This document shows, one piece after another, positions 54,301-61,627 of a DNA stretch of 64,000 nt. The notes below the pieces were generated by a model. The model was not told the origin of the DNA. It ran no database searches and worked only from the letters and a program-made list of their open reading frames with translations. Positions within the stretch are counted from its first letter, which is position 1, and each line of letters opens with the position of its first letter. Both the position numbers and the translations under genes were made by a program. Origin of the DNA: Crocinitomix algicola (GTDB taxonomy: Bacteria; Bacteroidota; Bacteroidia; Flavobacteriales_D; Crocinitomicaceae); assembly GCF_001661595.2 (NCBI RefSeq), contig NZ_LYPF02000004.1, positions 124,001-188,000 of the forward strand, in the 5' to 3' direction.

Positions 54301-55232
54301 TCAGAACCGTCTGCATTGAATTTTGTAATTCCAACGTCTACAATACCTGCAAATGTATCGTCAAAAGTTCCAGGACTGGTTGGGTAACCACTGCCCATTA
54401 CAATTCCTCCGCCAATTAAATTTCCATTTATGTCAGGGCAAGCAGTCATTCCCCAGTTGTCTGAAGTTGAACCGGTAAAAGACGAGAAGGCGAGCTCGGG
54501 ATCGATGTAAAGAATTTTAGAAGTATCATATCCTTGAGGGAATTCAAACGACATTCTATTGTTTACAAGTCGGTAATGACAAGGGATTTTCTGTTTAATT
54601 CCATTTGTGATTTGATAAGCATAAGGAGCTTTTTCAATTAGATTACCAAAAGAAGTTACAATTACAAGTTCATCGTTTTTAAGCTGCAAATCATCTTGCC
54701 CCGTGTATTCCACTTTAAAATCATTGACGTTTCCACCAGGTTTAACAATCACATCATATTTTAAGGTGGACTTTTTTTGGTAGATCCTTAGGTCAATATT
54801 CGAATAAAGGTTTGCATAAAGTACTTCTTGATAGGCATGACTTTTTTTCACCCATTTTCTTTGATCGTTTCCAAGAAAGTAATTTTCATAGAAAGGAGAA
54901 GGTAACATCTCTTGAAAACTTGGTGTACTCGCATTTAGAAATTTTGTTTTAACTACGTGATGCTTAGTAACAGTATGGTTATGTCCCTCATGGGCGTGAT
55001 GATAATGCTCATGATTGGATGAAAAATCGTAAGTGAATCCAGTTTCTTCCAAGTACATGTTTCCGCCTGGGACTTCTATTTTATAAGCAACATTTTCATG
55101 CCATTGCCCATGGTTTGGACGCATCCAGATTTCATCTTGAGCAAAAGTGCCTGAGACGAATGGGATTAGGAATAAAATGTACCACAATCTAGTCATAAGC
55201 TTAAAAAGCGTTTTTTTTGGGTCTACGCGCAT
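51351..55232 (-). CDS. Giant secreted SBBP/PKD/Ig-repeat protein with T9SS type B sorting domain
   Basis: A 1293-aa secreted protein. A signal peptide lies at about 13-31, and the second Met (ATG at 55196) is an equally good start. The N-terminal domain (about 32-245) is of the type that precedes SBBP repeats and carries a His-rich stretch, HEHYHHAHEGHNH. SBBP beta-propeller repeats (about 250-740) contain STYIGG and SSFVGGNGDESGNSI motifs. A PKD domain (about 755-830) has YLWDFGDGETS. Five Ig-like modules follow, opening near 837, 909, 984, 1064 and 1141. The type B, gliding-motility-associated sorting domain (about 1201-1293) has YVPNAFSPDGDSFNN and IFNRWGELIY. The T9SS should secrete it. 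An adhesin or cell-surface role is inferred. Confidence 0.88.
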   Translation of the reverse strand: MRVDPKKTLFKLMTRLWYILFLIPFVSGTFAQDEIWMRPNHGQWHENVAYKIEVPGGNMYLEETGFTYDFSSNHEHYHHAHEGHNHTVTKHHVVKTKFLNASTPSFQEMLPSPFYENYFLGNDQRKWVKKSHAYQEVLYANLYSNIDLRIYQKKSTLKYDVIVKPGGNVNDFKVEYTGQDDLQLKNDELVIVTSFGNLIEKAPYAYQITNGIKQKIPCHYRLVNNRMSFEFPQGYDTSKILYIDPELAFSSFTGSTSDNWGMTACPDINGNLIGGGIVMGSGYPTSPGTFDDTFAGIVDVGITKFNADGSDIIYSTYIGGIGSETPHSIIVNEDNDLYIMGATSSTDFPVGGSPYQAENNLGGGAVIDGINFTAGADIFLIKLSEAGDAILGGTFMGGSGFDGISETGEVVYNYGDQLRGEVVVDESSNVYITSTSTSIDFPIVGGFDASLGGGKDAIAAKFNSNLTSLLWSSFVGGNGDESGNSIKVTSTGDILVVGGTTSNDLPNTGGNIHPAYQGGSVDGYLMKFIAPAYTAEATYLGTNDYDQAYLVDTDIDDNIYIYGQSSGPYQTDGDNYINPNSGQFIHKISNDLGTTVWSSVFGAGTGVAEISPTALLISECYEIYIAGWGGVLNESVGGAIGSTTEGFPTTADAYQDDTGGSNFYLAVFTQEMADLKYGTFMGDPSSTGDHVDGGTSRFDKNGTIYHAICAACASAGGVFPTTPGVFAPDKGASNCNMAVFQFDLSKIQAVLSTGAPIICIPDPVIFTNESLYGDNYLWDFGDGETSTEFEPTHFYEEPGTYTVRLVVSDDEGCYEPDTAYIEVIIEIFEGTAGTLTDTICPGTSVELFATGGDTYSWGPEDLLSDPSSANPIATIDEETTFTVTIESICGMTELEVTVYVFETDTDASPDTAICVGDQVVLNASGGDTYNWTPPEFLDDPTSPNPIASPPITTFFNVEITTADGCLVEDTVKVHVDLDVPNPILQDETTICKGDSIRVTAGGATDYLWYPDYRISDVTAYNPFLSPLVDTLYLVDFTNACGTVTDSVYVHVIEIEAEVSPDITICPGESTVLTASGGNYYKWYPSGYLSNPNAAVTTSKPLHDMTYTVFVSDDYGCKDSAIVNVYLFDPPPIEVSPAVYPIIGDTSTIWAIADGEILWTPDYNIECTICPTTVVFPETNTAYIATVTDSNGCTNSAQVPILFEPIIYVPNAFSPDGDSFNNSFKAIGHNIVKFQMQIFNRWGELIYTMNSIDEEWSGSYNGNLAPDDVYVWQIIYTDLNGKDFELTGHVVLLK

Positions 55233-55432
55233 CTTGATCCTTTAAAACCAGAAGCACATGGTTAAAAATACTAAATATCAAACATTTAGCAAGATATTTA
55301 ACACTCCATGTTGTTCATTTAATTGTATTCACAACAATAAGACGCTCTAAAAGGGGGAATAGTTTACCAAAGAGGAGAAAAAGTTAGACCTTTAATCAAA
55401 TGATTTACAAAAAATTAAAGGTTGAAATTGGT

Positions 55433-55882
55433 TTAATATTTAACGGAGTCTATTTTAGCTCCATTTTCATTGTAAAAATACCAAGTACCAATTTGATTAT
55501 TGTCTTTGTACTCGCCCATGTATCTCACCTTTCCGTTTGGATAAAAAGTTATTGAGTGACCGTTTTTAGCACCATTTATGTAATAAGACTCACTCCACTT
55601 AACACCATTTTCATAATATGAAATCCATAAGCCGTTGCGCTCTTTATTGTCGTTGAGGTTTCCTTCAATCTTTACAGCACCATTTGGGTAGAACTCTTGA
55701 TAGTCGCGTTTACGTTTGTTTATGACATTTTTATCGCTATTGATTTCTTTTTTTGATGACACAATTTCTTTTGTCTTGAAATCAGTTGAATCATTTGAGA
55801 ACTTGGTGTTTTTTTGCTCATTAGTCTCATTACTACAAGCATATATTCCAAGTGTTAATAGTGTAAAGATAATTAACCTCAT
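55433..55882 (-). CDS. MORN-repeat lipoprotein
   Basis: A 149-aa lipoprotein (lipobox Cys16, GIYACSN) with a Lys/Ser/Asn-rich linker to about residue 58, then three or four MORN-like repeats of the form YPNGAVKIEG, YYENGVKWSE, YPNGKVRYMG and YNENGAKIDS. Databases often label such proteins as YwqK-type antitoxins, but there is no toxin partner here and I would not assign that role. It starts 5 bases after the long-chain prenyl synthase stop codon, so the two are very likely cotranscribed. Confidence 0.82.
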   Translation of the reverse strand: MRLIIFTLLTLGIYACSNETNEQKNTKFSNDSTDFKTKEIVSSKKEINSDKNVINKRKRDYQEFYPNGAVKIEGNLNDNKERNGLWISYYENGVKWSESYYINGAKNGHSITFYPNGKVRYMGEYKDNNQIGTWYFYNENGAKIDSVKY

Positions 55883-55887
55883 AGCTT

Positions 55888-56865
55888 TTATTTTTCGCGA
55901 TAAACGGTGTACTCTACCAAACCTATTAATGCTTTTTTCGCTTCAGATTCTTCGAGATCATTTAGTAAAGCAAGTGCTTCATCTTTAATTTTAATCATTT
56001 TGTCGTAGGCAAATTTCACTCCACCTTGTTCGACAACAATTTTAATTGCTTTTTTTATGTGTTTGGGACTTTCGTTATGATTTTTGACAATGTTCTTTAA
56101 CTCACGTTTAATTTGTTTATCACTGTTATTAATTGCGTAAATTAAGGGTAAGGTCATTTTTTGCTCTCGTATATCATTCCCGGTCGGCTTACCAATTTTA
56201 TCACTATCTCCATAATCAAAAATGTCATCTTTTATTTGAAAAGCCATTCCTACCAATTCACCAAATTTTTTCATTTTATCAATAAGCACTTGATCAGATG
56301 AAACTGAAGCAGCCCCTGCTGCGCAACAAGAGGCAATTAAAGAAGCAGTTTTCTGACGAATGATATCATAGTAAACTTCCTCAGTAATGTCTAATTTCCT
56401 TGCCTTTTCAATTTGCAATAACTCTCCTTCTGACATTTCTTTCACAGCATCCGATACAATTTTAAGTAATTGAAATTGAGCTGTGTTTACAGATAACAAT
56501 AAACCTTGTGCAAGTAAATAATCACCGACTAAAACGGCGATTTTATTTTTCCACAATGCATTTACTGAGAATACACCACGTCTTTCATTTGCATCGTCAA
56601 CAACATCATCATGCACTAAACTTGCGGTATGCGATAATTCAATTAATGATGCGGCGGTATAGCTTGTATCCTCTACTTTACCGTGAATGGCTTTCGCTGT
56701 AAGAAAAACAAACATCGGTCTCATTTGCTTTCCTTTTCGCTTGATTATGTAATGCGTAATTTTGTCCAACAAAGCAACGTCGGACTTCATTGAGGCCTTA
56801 AACTTTTCTTCAAAGATTGCCATCTCTTCCGAAACATTTGCCTTTATTTCTTTGACACTGACCAT
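55888..56865 (-). CDS. Polyprenyl synthetase, long-chain type (menaquinone side chain)
   Basis: A 325-aa trans-prenyl diphosphate synthase. The first aspartate motif is DDVVD (86-90) in LVHDDVVDDANERRG. The second is QIKDDIFDYGDS. KGKQMRP lies at 44-50. The residue five before the first motif is Ala81, a small side chain that allows long products. The protein resembles octaprenyl or heptaprenyl diphosphate synthases that make the quinone tail. It follows truB by 52 bases with a -7 element between, and is probably both read through from the ftsX-truB operon and driven locally. Its product would feed the menaquinol-using alternative complex III. That link is inference. Confidence 0.9.
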   Translation of the reverse strand: MVSVKEIKANVSEEMAIFEEKFKASMKSDVALLDKITHYIIKRKGKQMRPMFVFLTAKAIHGKVEDTSYTAASLIELSHTASLVHDDVVDDANERRGVFSVNALWKNKIAVLVGDYLLAQGLLLSVNTAQFQLLKIVSDAVKEMSEGELLQIEKARKLDITEEVYYDIIRQKTASLIASCCAAGAASVSSDQVLIDKMKKFGELVGMAFQIKDDIFDYGDSDKIGKPTGNDIREQKMTLPLIYAINNSDKQIKRELKNIVKNHNESPKHIKKAIKIVVEQGGVKFAYDKMIKIKDEALALLNDLEESEAKKALIGLVEYTVYREK

Positions 56866-56870
56866 TCCGA

Positions 56871-56878
56871 CAAAGATA
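56871..56878 (-). promoter_or_regulatory. Possible -7 element for the long-chain prenyl synthase gene
   Basis: The minus strand reads TATCTTTG, a perfect TAnnTTTG, ending 6 bases before the start codon. A transcript from it would be almost leaderless. No clear -33 TTTG is present. Confidence 0.35.
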
Positions 56879-56917
56879 CGATTAGTGATTTGATTTTAGG
56901 TTTAAATTTTATTAAAA

Positions 56918-57631
56918 CTAATCAATATTATTACGGTCTAAGGCGCGTATAATATCAATCCATTCTTCTACAGTTTTAGCCTGGCTGAGTTCGTATTTCC
57001 CTATTGCTTCGCGTCTTAAAGCAGATAAATGAGCGCCGTTTTTCAATAACATCCCAAAGTCATGCGCTATACTTCGTATGTAAGTCCCTTTTGAACATTT
57101 AATTCTGAAATCTATTTTCGGAAGTTGAATTTGCGGTAATTCGAACAATGATATTTCGACTAGCTTCGGTTTTAGTTTTACCTCTTCACCTGCTCGAGCA
57201 AGGTCATAAGCTTTTTTACCTTTTACTTTTTTTGCTGAAAATATGGGTGGATATTGCTCATACTCCCCGGTCATAGTTGCAGCAATATTTTTAACTTGAT
57301 CAGAGGTGATTTGATCTATTGGAAAAGTTTGATCGATCTCTGTTTCTAAATCATATGATGGTGTGGTTGAACCAATAGTAATTGTACCTGTATAGGTTTT
57401 TTCAAGTCCCATAAATGATTCAATTTCTTTGGTTTTTTTACCGGTACAAATGATGAGTAAACCATCTGCTAGTGGGTCTAGCGTACCAGCATGGCCAACT
57501 TTGATTTTTTTTATTCCTAATGCTTGTTTTAATTCGTACCTCAATTTATTTACGACATCAAATGATGTCCATTTTAAGGGCTTATGAACAAGTAGTACTT
57601 CTCCTGCTAAAAAATTAAGTTGATTCATCAT
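56918..57631 (-). CDS. truB: tRNA pseudouridine(55) synthase TruB
   Basis: A 237-aa enzyme that isomerises U55 in the tRNA T loop to pseudouridine. The catalytic Asp is Asp52 in GHAGTLDPLADGLL. The KPxxWTSFDVV start (about 17-27) and GTYIRSIAHDFG (about 186-197) are family hallmarks. A second Met follows the first, so the start may be one codon later. It begins 5 bases after the uppP stop codon, within the ftsX-DUF3098-uppP-truB operon. Confidence 0.96.
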   Translation of the reverse strand: MMNQLNFLAGEVLLVHKPLKWTSFDVVNKLRYELKQALGIKKIKVGHAGTLDPLADGLLIICTGKKTKEIESFMGLEKTYTGTITIGSTTPSYDLETEIDQTFPIDQITSDQVKNIAATMTGEYEQYPPIFSAKKVKGKKAYDLARAGEEVKLKPKLVEISLFELPQIQLPKIDFRIKCSKGTYIRSIAHDFGMLLKNGAHLSALRREAIGKYELSQAKTVEEWIDIIRALDRNNID

Positions 57632-57636
57632 TCTAT

Positions 57637-58443
57637 TTACTGAATAAAAAAGGAACTGGAAATAGCGATTATTCCAACAATCAAACAGTAGATTGCAAAG
57701 TAAGATAATTTAGCTTTTTTGACGAGGGAAATCATCCAAGTGCAGGCAAATAAACCTGTTACAAAAGAAAAAATGAAGCCAACACCAAGAACCGTATAAT
57801 CGGTATCCAAGTACTGATTAGGATTTTGAAGAATTTCCAAAATGTCTTTAGCCATTTTTCCAAAAATTAATGGAACAACCATTAAAAAGGAAAAGCGAGC
57901 TGCTCTTTCGCGATCAATTCCGAGTAAAACAGATGTAGAAATTGTAGCACCAGAACGAGAAATACCAGGTAGAATTGCAATCATTTGGGAAACCCCAATC
58001 CAAAATGCATTGAGGAATCCAACGTCTTTTGACGTATTCTTTGCACGATCCGCTAAAAATAACAATGCCCCAGTTAAAAGAAGCATAAATCCAACAAAAA
58101 CAATCTGGCCTCCAAAAAAGCTAGCAATTTCATCTTCCAGCAATACCCCGACAAGAGCTGCTGGAACCATCGATACGATTATTTTAAGTGAAAATTTTAA
58201 TTCGTCATTCCATTTGAATTTTAAAAGTCCTTTTAAAATCTCACCAACTTCTTTTCTAAAAATTATTATGGTACTGGTGGCGGTAGCGAAATGCAAGACA
58301 GTGGTCATGAGTAAACTTTCGTCCTGATCTAAATTTTCGTTCATGAGATAGTTCGCCAATTCGATGTGACCACTACTACTAACGGGTAAAAATTCCGTTA
58401 ACCCTTGAACTATTCCAAGGATTATTGCTTCAAGTATGCCCAT
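57637..58443 (-). CDS. uppP: Undecaprenyl-diphosphate phosphatase UppP
   Basis: A 268-aa polytopic membrane phosphatase (BacA family) that converts undecaprenyl diphosphate to the monophosphate carrier used for peptidoglycan and surface glycans. Active-site motifs are GLTEFLPVSSSGH (14-26, with Glu17) and PGISRSGAT (near 168-176). About eight hydrophobic helices are visible. It lies 6 bases after the DUF3098 gene and 5 bases before truB. Confidence 0.96.
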   Translation of the reverse strand: MGILEAIILGIVQGLTEFLPVSSSGHIELANYLMNENLDQDESLLMTTVLHFATATSTIIIFRKEVGEILKGLLKFKWNDELKFSLKIIVSMVPAALVGVLLEDEIASFFGGQIVFVGFMLLLTGALLFLADRAKNTSKDVGFLNAFWIGVSQMIAILPGISRSGATISTSVLLGIDRERAARFSFLMVVPLIFGKMAKDILEILQNPNQYLDTDYTVLGVGFIFSFVTGLFACTWMISLVKKAKLSYFAIYCLIVGIIAISSSFFIQ

Positions 58444-58449
58444 TCAACC

Positions 58450-58686
58450 TTATTTCTCTTTACGACGTTTCATAATGCCATAAATAATAACGCCGTATCC
58501 AGCAATCACAAGGACAGGTGCAAGGGTAATTCTTCTAAAACTAAACAGTTCATCTTCCTTAAACACAGTAGGGTCTTCCGAACCGCCACCTATCATCAGA
58601 AAGAATCCAATTAAAGTGACGAGGAAGCCACCTAAGATTAAACGGTAATTTTCTGTTCCGAATACAAATTTTTCTTTTTCACTCAT
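58450..58686 (-). CDS. DUF3098 small membrane protein
   Basis: A 78-aa protein with two transmembrane helices (about 13-34 and 53-72) joined by a short loop with SEDPTVF. It is recognised as the DUF3098 family, found next to ftsX and uppP in Bacteroidota. The function is unknown. The charged C-terminus (KRRKEK) is probably cytoplasmic. Its fixed place between ftsX (36 bases) and uppP (6 bases) hints at a role in envelope growth or division, which is inference. Confidence 0.9.
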   Translation of the reverse strand: MSEKEKFVFGTENYRLILGGFLVTLIGFFLMIGGGSEDPTVFKEDELFSFRRITLAPVLVIAGYGVIIYGIMKRRKEK

Positions 58687-58722
58687 AATCTACGTATTAA
58701 CCTTAATGGTTTAGATGGTTAT

Positions 58723-59631
58723 TTAGTATAATTTGTCCAAATTTAACCTTAAATATTTTCTTAAAGCAAAATAGGTTGATGTTAATGTAATTAGAATTCC
58801 GAATACGATAATCCCACCTAAAACGATAAAAAATAGCTTTAAATCTGTCATGTTCAAAAACATAGGATTGTATGTTTGAAGCAAGAAAATTAAGCCAAGT
58901 ACCATGGTTCCTGCAATCAATCCTGATAGTAGTCCCTGCCCAATTGCACTCATAAAAAAAGGTCGTCGAATGAAGCCTGGGGTTGCTCCTACAAGCTGCA
59001 TCGTTTTTATTAAAAATCGTTTGGAGAATAATGCCAACCGTATTGTATTATTAATCATTGCAATTGCCACAAATAAAAGTAAGGCCGATAAAAACAACAT
59101 GAAATAAACAGCTTTTTGAATGCCTTGATTGTATTCTGAGAATATAGTTTCTGGATAAGAGACTTCTAAAATCCTTCCTTCATATTCACGCATTAACTCG
59201 GCTTCAATCCATTTCATACTGTCTAATTTGAAGTAGGATTTATTGAGTGTCATGACAATGGATTGATTAAGAGGATTTTCATTATCTAAAACCGCAAGCG
59301 CCGTATCTCCTCCGCCTATATCCTCCTTAATCTTATCCCAAGCTTCTTCCGCTGAACGGTAGAGCGCTGTATGTGAATAGTCTTTTTGTGCGATTTCTTC
59401 CTCAATTATTCCAAGCTCTAAATTGTTTACCGAATTGTCAAAGAATAAGTCAATTTCGAAGCTTTGAATTTTATCGTCTTTAAGATTATTTAAACCTAAA
59501 ACAAACCAAGAAACAGTTCCAAGTATAAAAAGTACGATAACAATTCCAACAATTGTCGCAACATAGGCGGTTTTCAGCCCTTTCTGACCTCTATTTGCAA
59601 TTCGTCCCATTTCAAGGGCTAAAATAGACAT
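58723..59631 (-). CDS. ftsX: Cell division protein FtsX
   Basis: A 302-aa permease-like protein. There is one N-terminal helix (about 25-47), a periplasmic domain (about 48-175) and three C-terminal helices (about 180-200, 226-250 and 266-290). This layout is typical of FtsX, which with the ATPase FtsE activates peptidoglycan hydrolases at the division site. ftsE is not adjacent, and in my experience Bacteroidota often keep it elsewhere. It is the first gene of the ftsX-DUF3098-uppP-truB operon and is divergent from the YceI gene. A nearby M23 peptidase (33.5-34.4 kb) could be a client, although nothing in the sequence proves it. Confidence 0.92.
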   Translation of the reverse strand: MSILALEMGRIANRGQKGLKTAYVATIVGIVIVLFILGTVSWFVLGLNNLKDDKIQSFEIDLFFDNSVNNLELGIIEEEIAQKDYSHTALYRSAEEAWDKIKEDIGGGDTALAVLDNENPLNQSIVMTLNKSYFKLDSMKWIEAELMREYEGRILEVSYPETIFSEYNQGIQKAVYFMLFLSALLLFVAIAMINNTIRLALFSKRFLIKTMQLVGATPGFIRRPFFMSAIGQGLLSGLIAGTMVLGLIFLLQTYNPMFLNMTDLKLFFIVLGGIIVFGILITLTSTYFALRKYLRLNLDKLY

Positions 59632-59668
59632 AATATTTAATTCATATTAAAAAAACCTCTTCATATAG

Positions 59669-59696
59669 TTTGTTTTTTAGGAATTATTTACATTTG
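59669..59696 (+). promoter_or_regulatory. Promoter of the YceI lipoprotein gene
   Basis: TTTG at 59669-59672 and a perfect TAnnTTTG (TACATTTG, 59689-59696) are spaced 16 bases apart. The expected transcription start falls at about 59701-59704, after the upstream ATG at 59698, which argues for translation from 59722. Confidence 0.6.
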
Positions 59697-59721
59697 CATG
59701 TCTAAACAAATAAATAACAAA

Positions 59722-60357
59722 ATGAAAAGAATAATTATTTTAGGTATTTGCGCAATGCCGTTTTTCTTTGCTTCTTGTGGAGGAGCAGAGTCTGAAGAAG
59801 GAACTACAACTGATTCTACTGTTGTTGAAGAGCAAATTGAAACTGTTGTAACAAGCTATACAATTGATACAGCAGCAACAGTTGTAAACTGGACAACTTA
59901 TGGAGCTGAAGGAATAGATCACCAAGGTACAATTGGAGCGTTAAGTGGAACTGCTGAAATCTCAACTACTGGAGAAGAGTCACAAATAACAGGAGCTTCT
60001 TTAGTAATTGATATGACTTCAATTAATGAAGAAAGCGAAAAATTAGTGGGTCACTTAATGGCACCTGATTTCTTCGATGTAAACACATATGCGACATCTG
60101 AATTCTCTTTTGATCGTCATGAAGCGGGAGTGGTTTATGGTTCAGTTTCAATCATTGGTAAATCTTTACCAGTTGAAGCACCAGTAACTGTATCTGAAGA
60201 AAATGGTTCATTAAACGTTCAAGTTGGTGAGTTTAAATTAGATTTTTCTTCTTTAGAAATGCCTTTCTATGTAGCAGAAGCTGACAAGCCAGAAGAAGAG
60301 AAGCACAACCCGGTAATTGGATTTACTGCTACTGTTGTTGGAACAGTTGCTCAATAA
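59722..60357 (+). CDS. YceI-family lipoprotein
   Basis: A 211-aa lipoprotein with signal peptide MKRIIILGICAMPFFFASC and lipobox Cys19, then a Ser/Thr/Glu-rich linker (about 20-45), then a YceI lipocalin-like beta-barrel (about 48-211). Family motifs are DTAATVVNWTTYG, HLMAPDFFDVNTYATSEFSF and the late EMPFYVAE. YceI proteins bind polyprenoid or other hydrophobic ligands in the periplasm, and the ligand here is unknown. The ATG at 59722 was chosen over 59698 because the promoter would start transcription downstream of the first ATG and because the signal peptide begins there. It is monocistronic with a strong terminator. Confidence 0.9.
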   Translation: MKRIIILGICAMPFFFASCGGAESEEGTTTDSTVVEEQIETVVTSYTIDTAATVVNWTTYGAEGIDHQGTIGALSGTAEISTTGEESQITGASLVIDMTSINEESEKLVGHLMAPDFFDVNTYATSEFSFDRHEAGVVYGSVSIIGKSLPVEAPVTVSEENGSLNVQVGEFKLDFSSLEMPFYVAEADKPEEEKHNPVIGFTATVVGTVAQ

Positions 60358-60373
60358 TTAATAATTGATAAAA

Positions 60374-60408
60374 AGAAAAGCCCCGGCAGTGTTGTCGGGG
60401 CTTTTTTT
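60374..60408. terminator. Bidirectional terminator between the YceI gene and hpd
   Basis: AGCCCCGGCA pairs with TGTCGGGGCT (one G-U pair), with an A run before it and seven T residues after it. It lies between convergent genes and works in both directions. Confidence 0.9.
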
Positions 60409-60437
60409 GTTTTAAACTTTTCCGTTTCAACAAACGG

Positions 60438-61607
60438 TTAAAGAGTTCCTCTTCGCTCTTGCTCTCTTTCAATTGATTCGAATAAGGCCTTAAAGTTTCC
60501 TGCACCAAATCCTTTTGCTCCCATTCGCTGTATAATTTCAAAGAATAAAGTGGGACGATCTTGTAGAGGTTTAGTAAATATTTGTAACAAATACCCTTCT
60601 TCATCAGCATCAACTAAAATGGATAGTTTCTGAAGTTCCTTGATGTCCTCTTTCATCATCTCCATATGACTGCCTAATCTGTTTGGAATTTCATCATAAT
60701 ACGCTTGTGGTGGTGGCGGTAAAAACTCAACTCCGTTCGCTTTTAATTGCGATATCGTTTTAATGATGTCGTCTGTTGCTAAAGCTAAATGTTGCACACC
60801 AGCTCCTTCGTAAAAATCTATGTATTCTTCAATTTGCGATTTTTTTGCTGCTTTTGCCGGTTCATTAATTGGGAATTTGATTCTACCATTTCCATTACTC
60901 ATTACCTTGCTCATTAAAGCAGAGTATTCTGTGTGGATTTGTTTGTCATCAAAAGATAAAAAGTTGACGAATCCCATAACATCTTCGTACCATTTTACCC
61001 AAACATTCATTTGATTCCAACCAACATTTCCTACCATATGATCAATATACTTTAGTCCAGACGATGGTGGGTTATAGTCAGACTCCCATGCTTCATAACC
61101 TGGTAAAAATTTACCGTTGTAGTTTTTTCTTTCTACAAACATATGTACCGTTTCACCGTAGGTATAAATACCAGAACGAACAACTTCACCATGTTCGTCT
61201 TTTTCAACTACAGGTTCAAGGTAAGGCTTTGCACCACGTTTTGTAGTTTCTTCAAAAGATTTTCGAGCATCATCAACCCATAGTGCAACAACTTTTACGC
61301 CATCACCGTGCTTAACAATATGCTCATTGATTTTTGATTGACTATTTAAAGGTGTAGTTAGCACTAATCGAATTTTGTCTTGCTTTAAAACATAACTAAC
61401 TGAATCTTTAGATCCCGTTTCTAACCCTTTGTAAGCAAAGGATTGAAATCCAAAGGCTGTTTTATAAAAGTGAGCTGCTTGTTTTGCATTTCCAACATAA
61501 AACTCAACATAATCTGTTCCCAATAAAGGTAAAAAATCCTGTGCTCCTTCAAATATTTTCTCTAGTCCGTATTCAACGGAACTTACTTCTTTTCTTTTTT
61601 CACTCAT
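60438..61607 (-). CDS. hpd: 4-hydroxyphenylpyruvate dioxygenase
   Basis: A 389-aa iron(II) enzyme that converts 4-hydroxyphenylpyruvate to homogentisate in tyrosine degradation. It has two vicinal oxygen chelate halves. The metal ligands are a His in YIDHMVGNV (near 188), a His in VQHLALATDDI (near 270) and a Glu in TLFFEIIQRMG (near 353). The C-terminal GFGAGNFKALFESIE is diagnostic. It starts 20 bases after hmgA, forming a two-gene operon for consecutive steps, and ends at a strong bidirectional terminator. Confidence 0.96.
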   Translation of the reverse strand: MSEKRKEVSSVEYGLEKIFEGAQDFLPLLGTDYVEFYVGNAKQAAHFYKTAFGFQSFAYKGLETGSKDSVSYVLKQDKIRLVLTTPLNSQSKINEHIVKHGDGVKVVALWVDDARKSFEETTKRGAKPYLEPVVEKDEHGEVVRSGIYTYGETVHMFVERKNYNGKFLPGYEAWESDYNPPSSGLKYIDHMVGNVGWNQMNVWVKWYEDVMGFVNFLSFDDKQIHTEYSALMSKVMSNGNGRIKFPINEPAKAAKKSQIEEYIDFYEGAGVQHLALATDDIIKTISQLKANGVEFLPPPPQAYYDEIPNRLGSHMEMMKEDIKELQKLSILVDADEEGYLLQIFTKPLQDRPTLFFEIIQRMGAKGFGAGNFKALFESIEREQERRGTL

Positions 61608-61627
61608 TTTTTAATAGTTTAGGTTAA

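Noticed and set aside
55433-55882. Toxin-antitoxin locus suggested by the YwqK-like MORN protein
   Set aside because: The protein is an exported lipoprotein in an envelope and isoprenoid operon, with no toxin gene nearby.
57842-58327. 161-codon plus-strand frame opposite uppP
   Set aside because: It is antisense to a well-supported phosphatase gene, has Lys/Pro/Ile-rich content typical of an antisense shadow, and no family resemblance.
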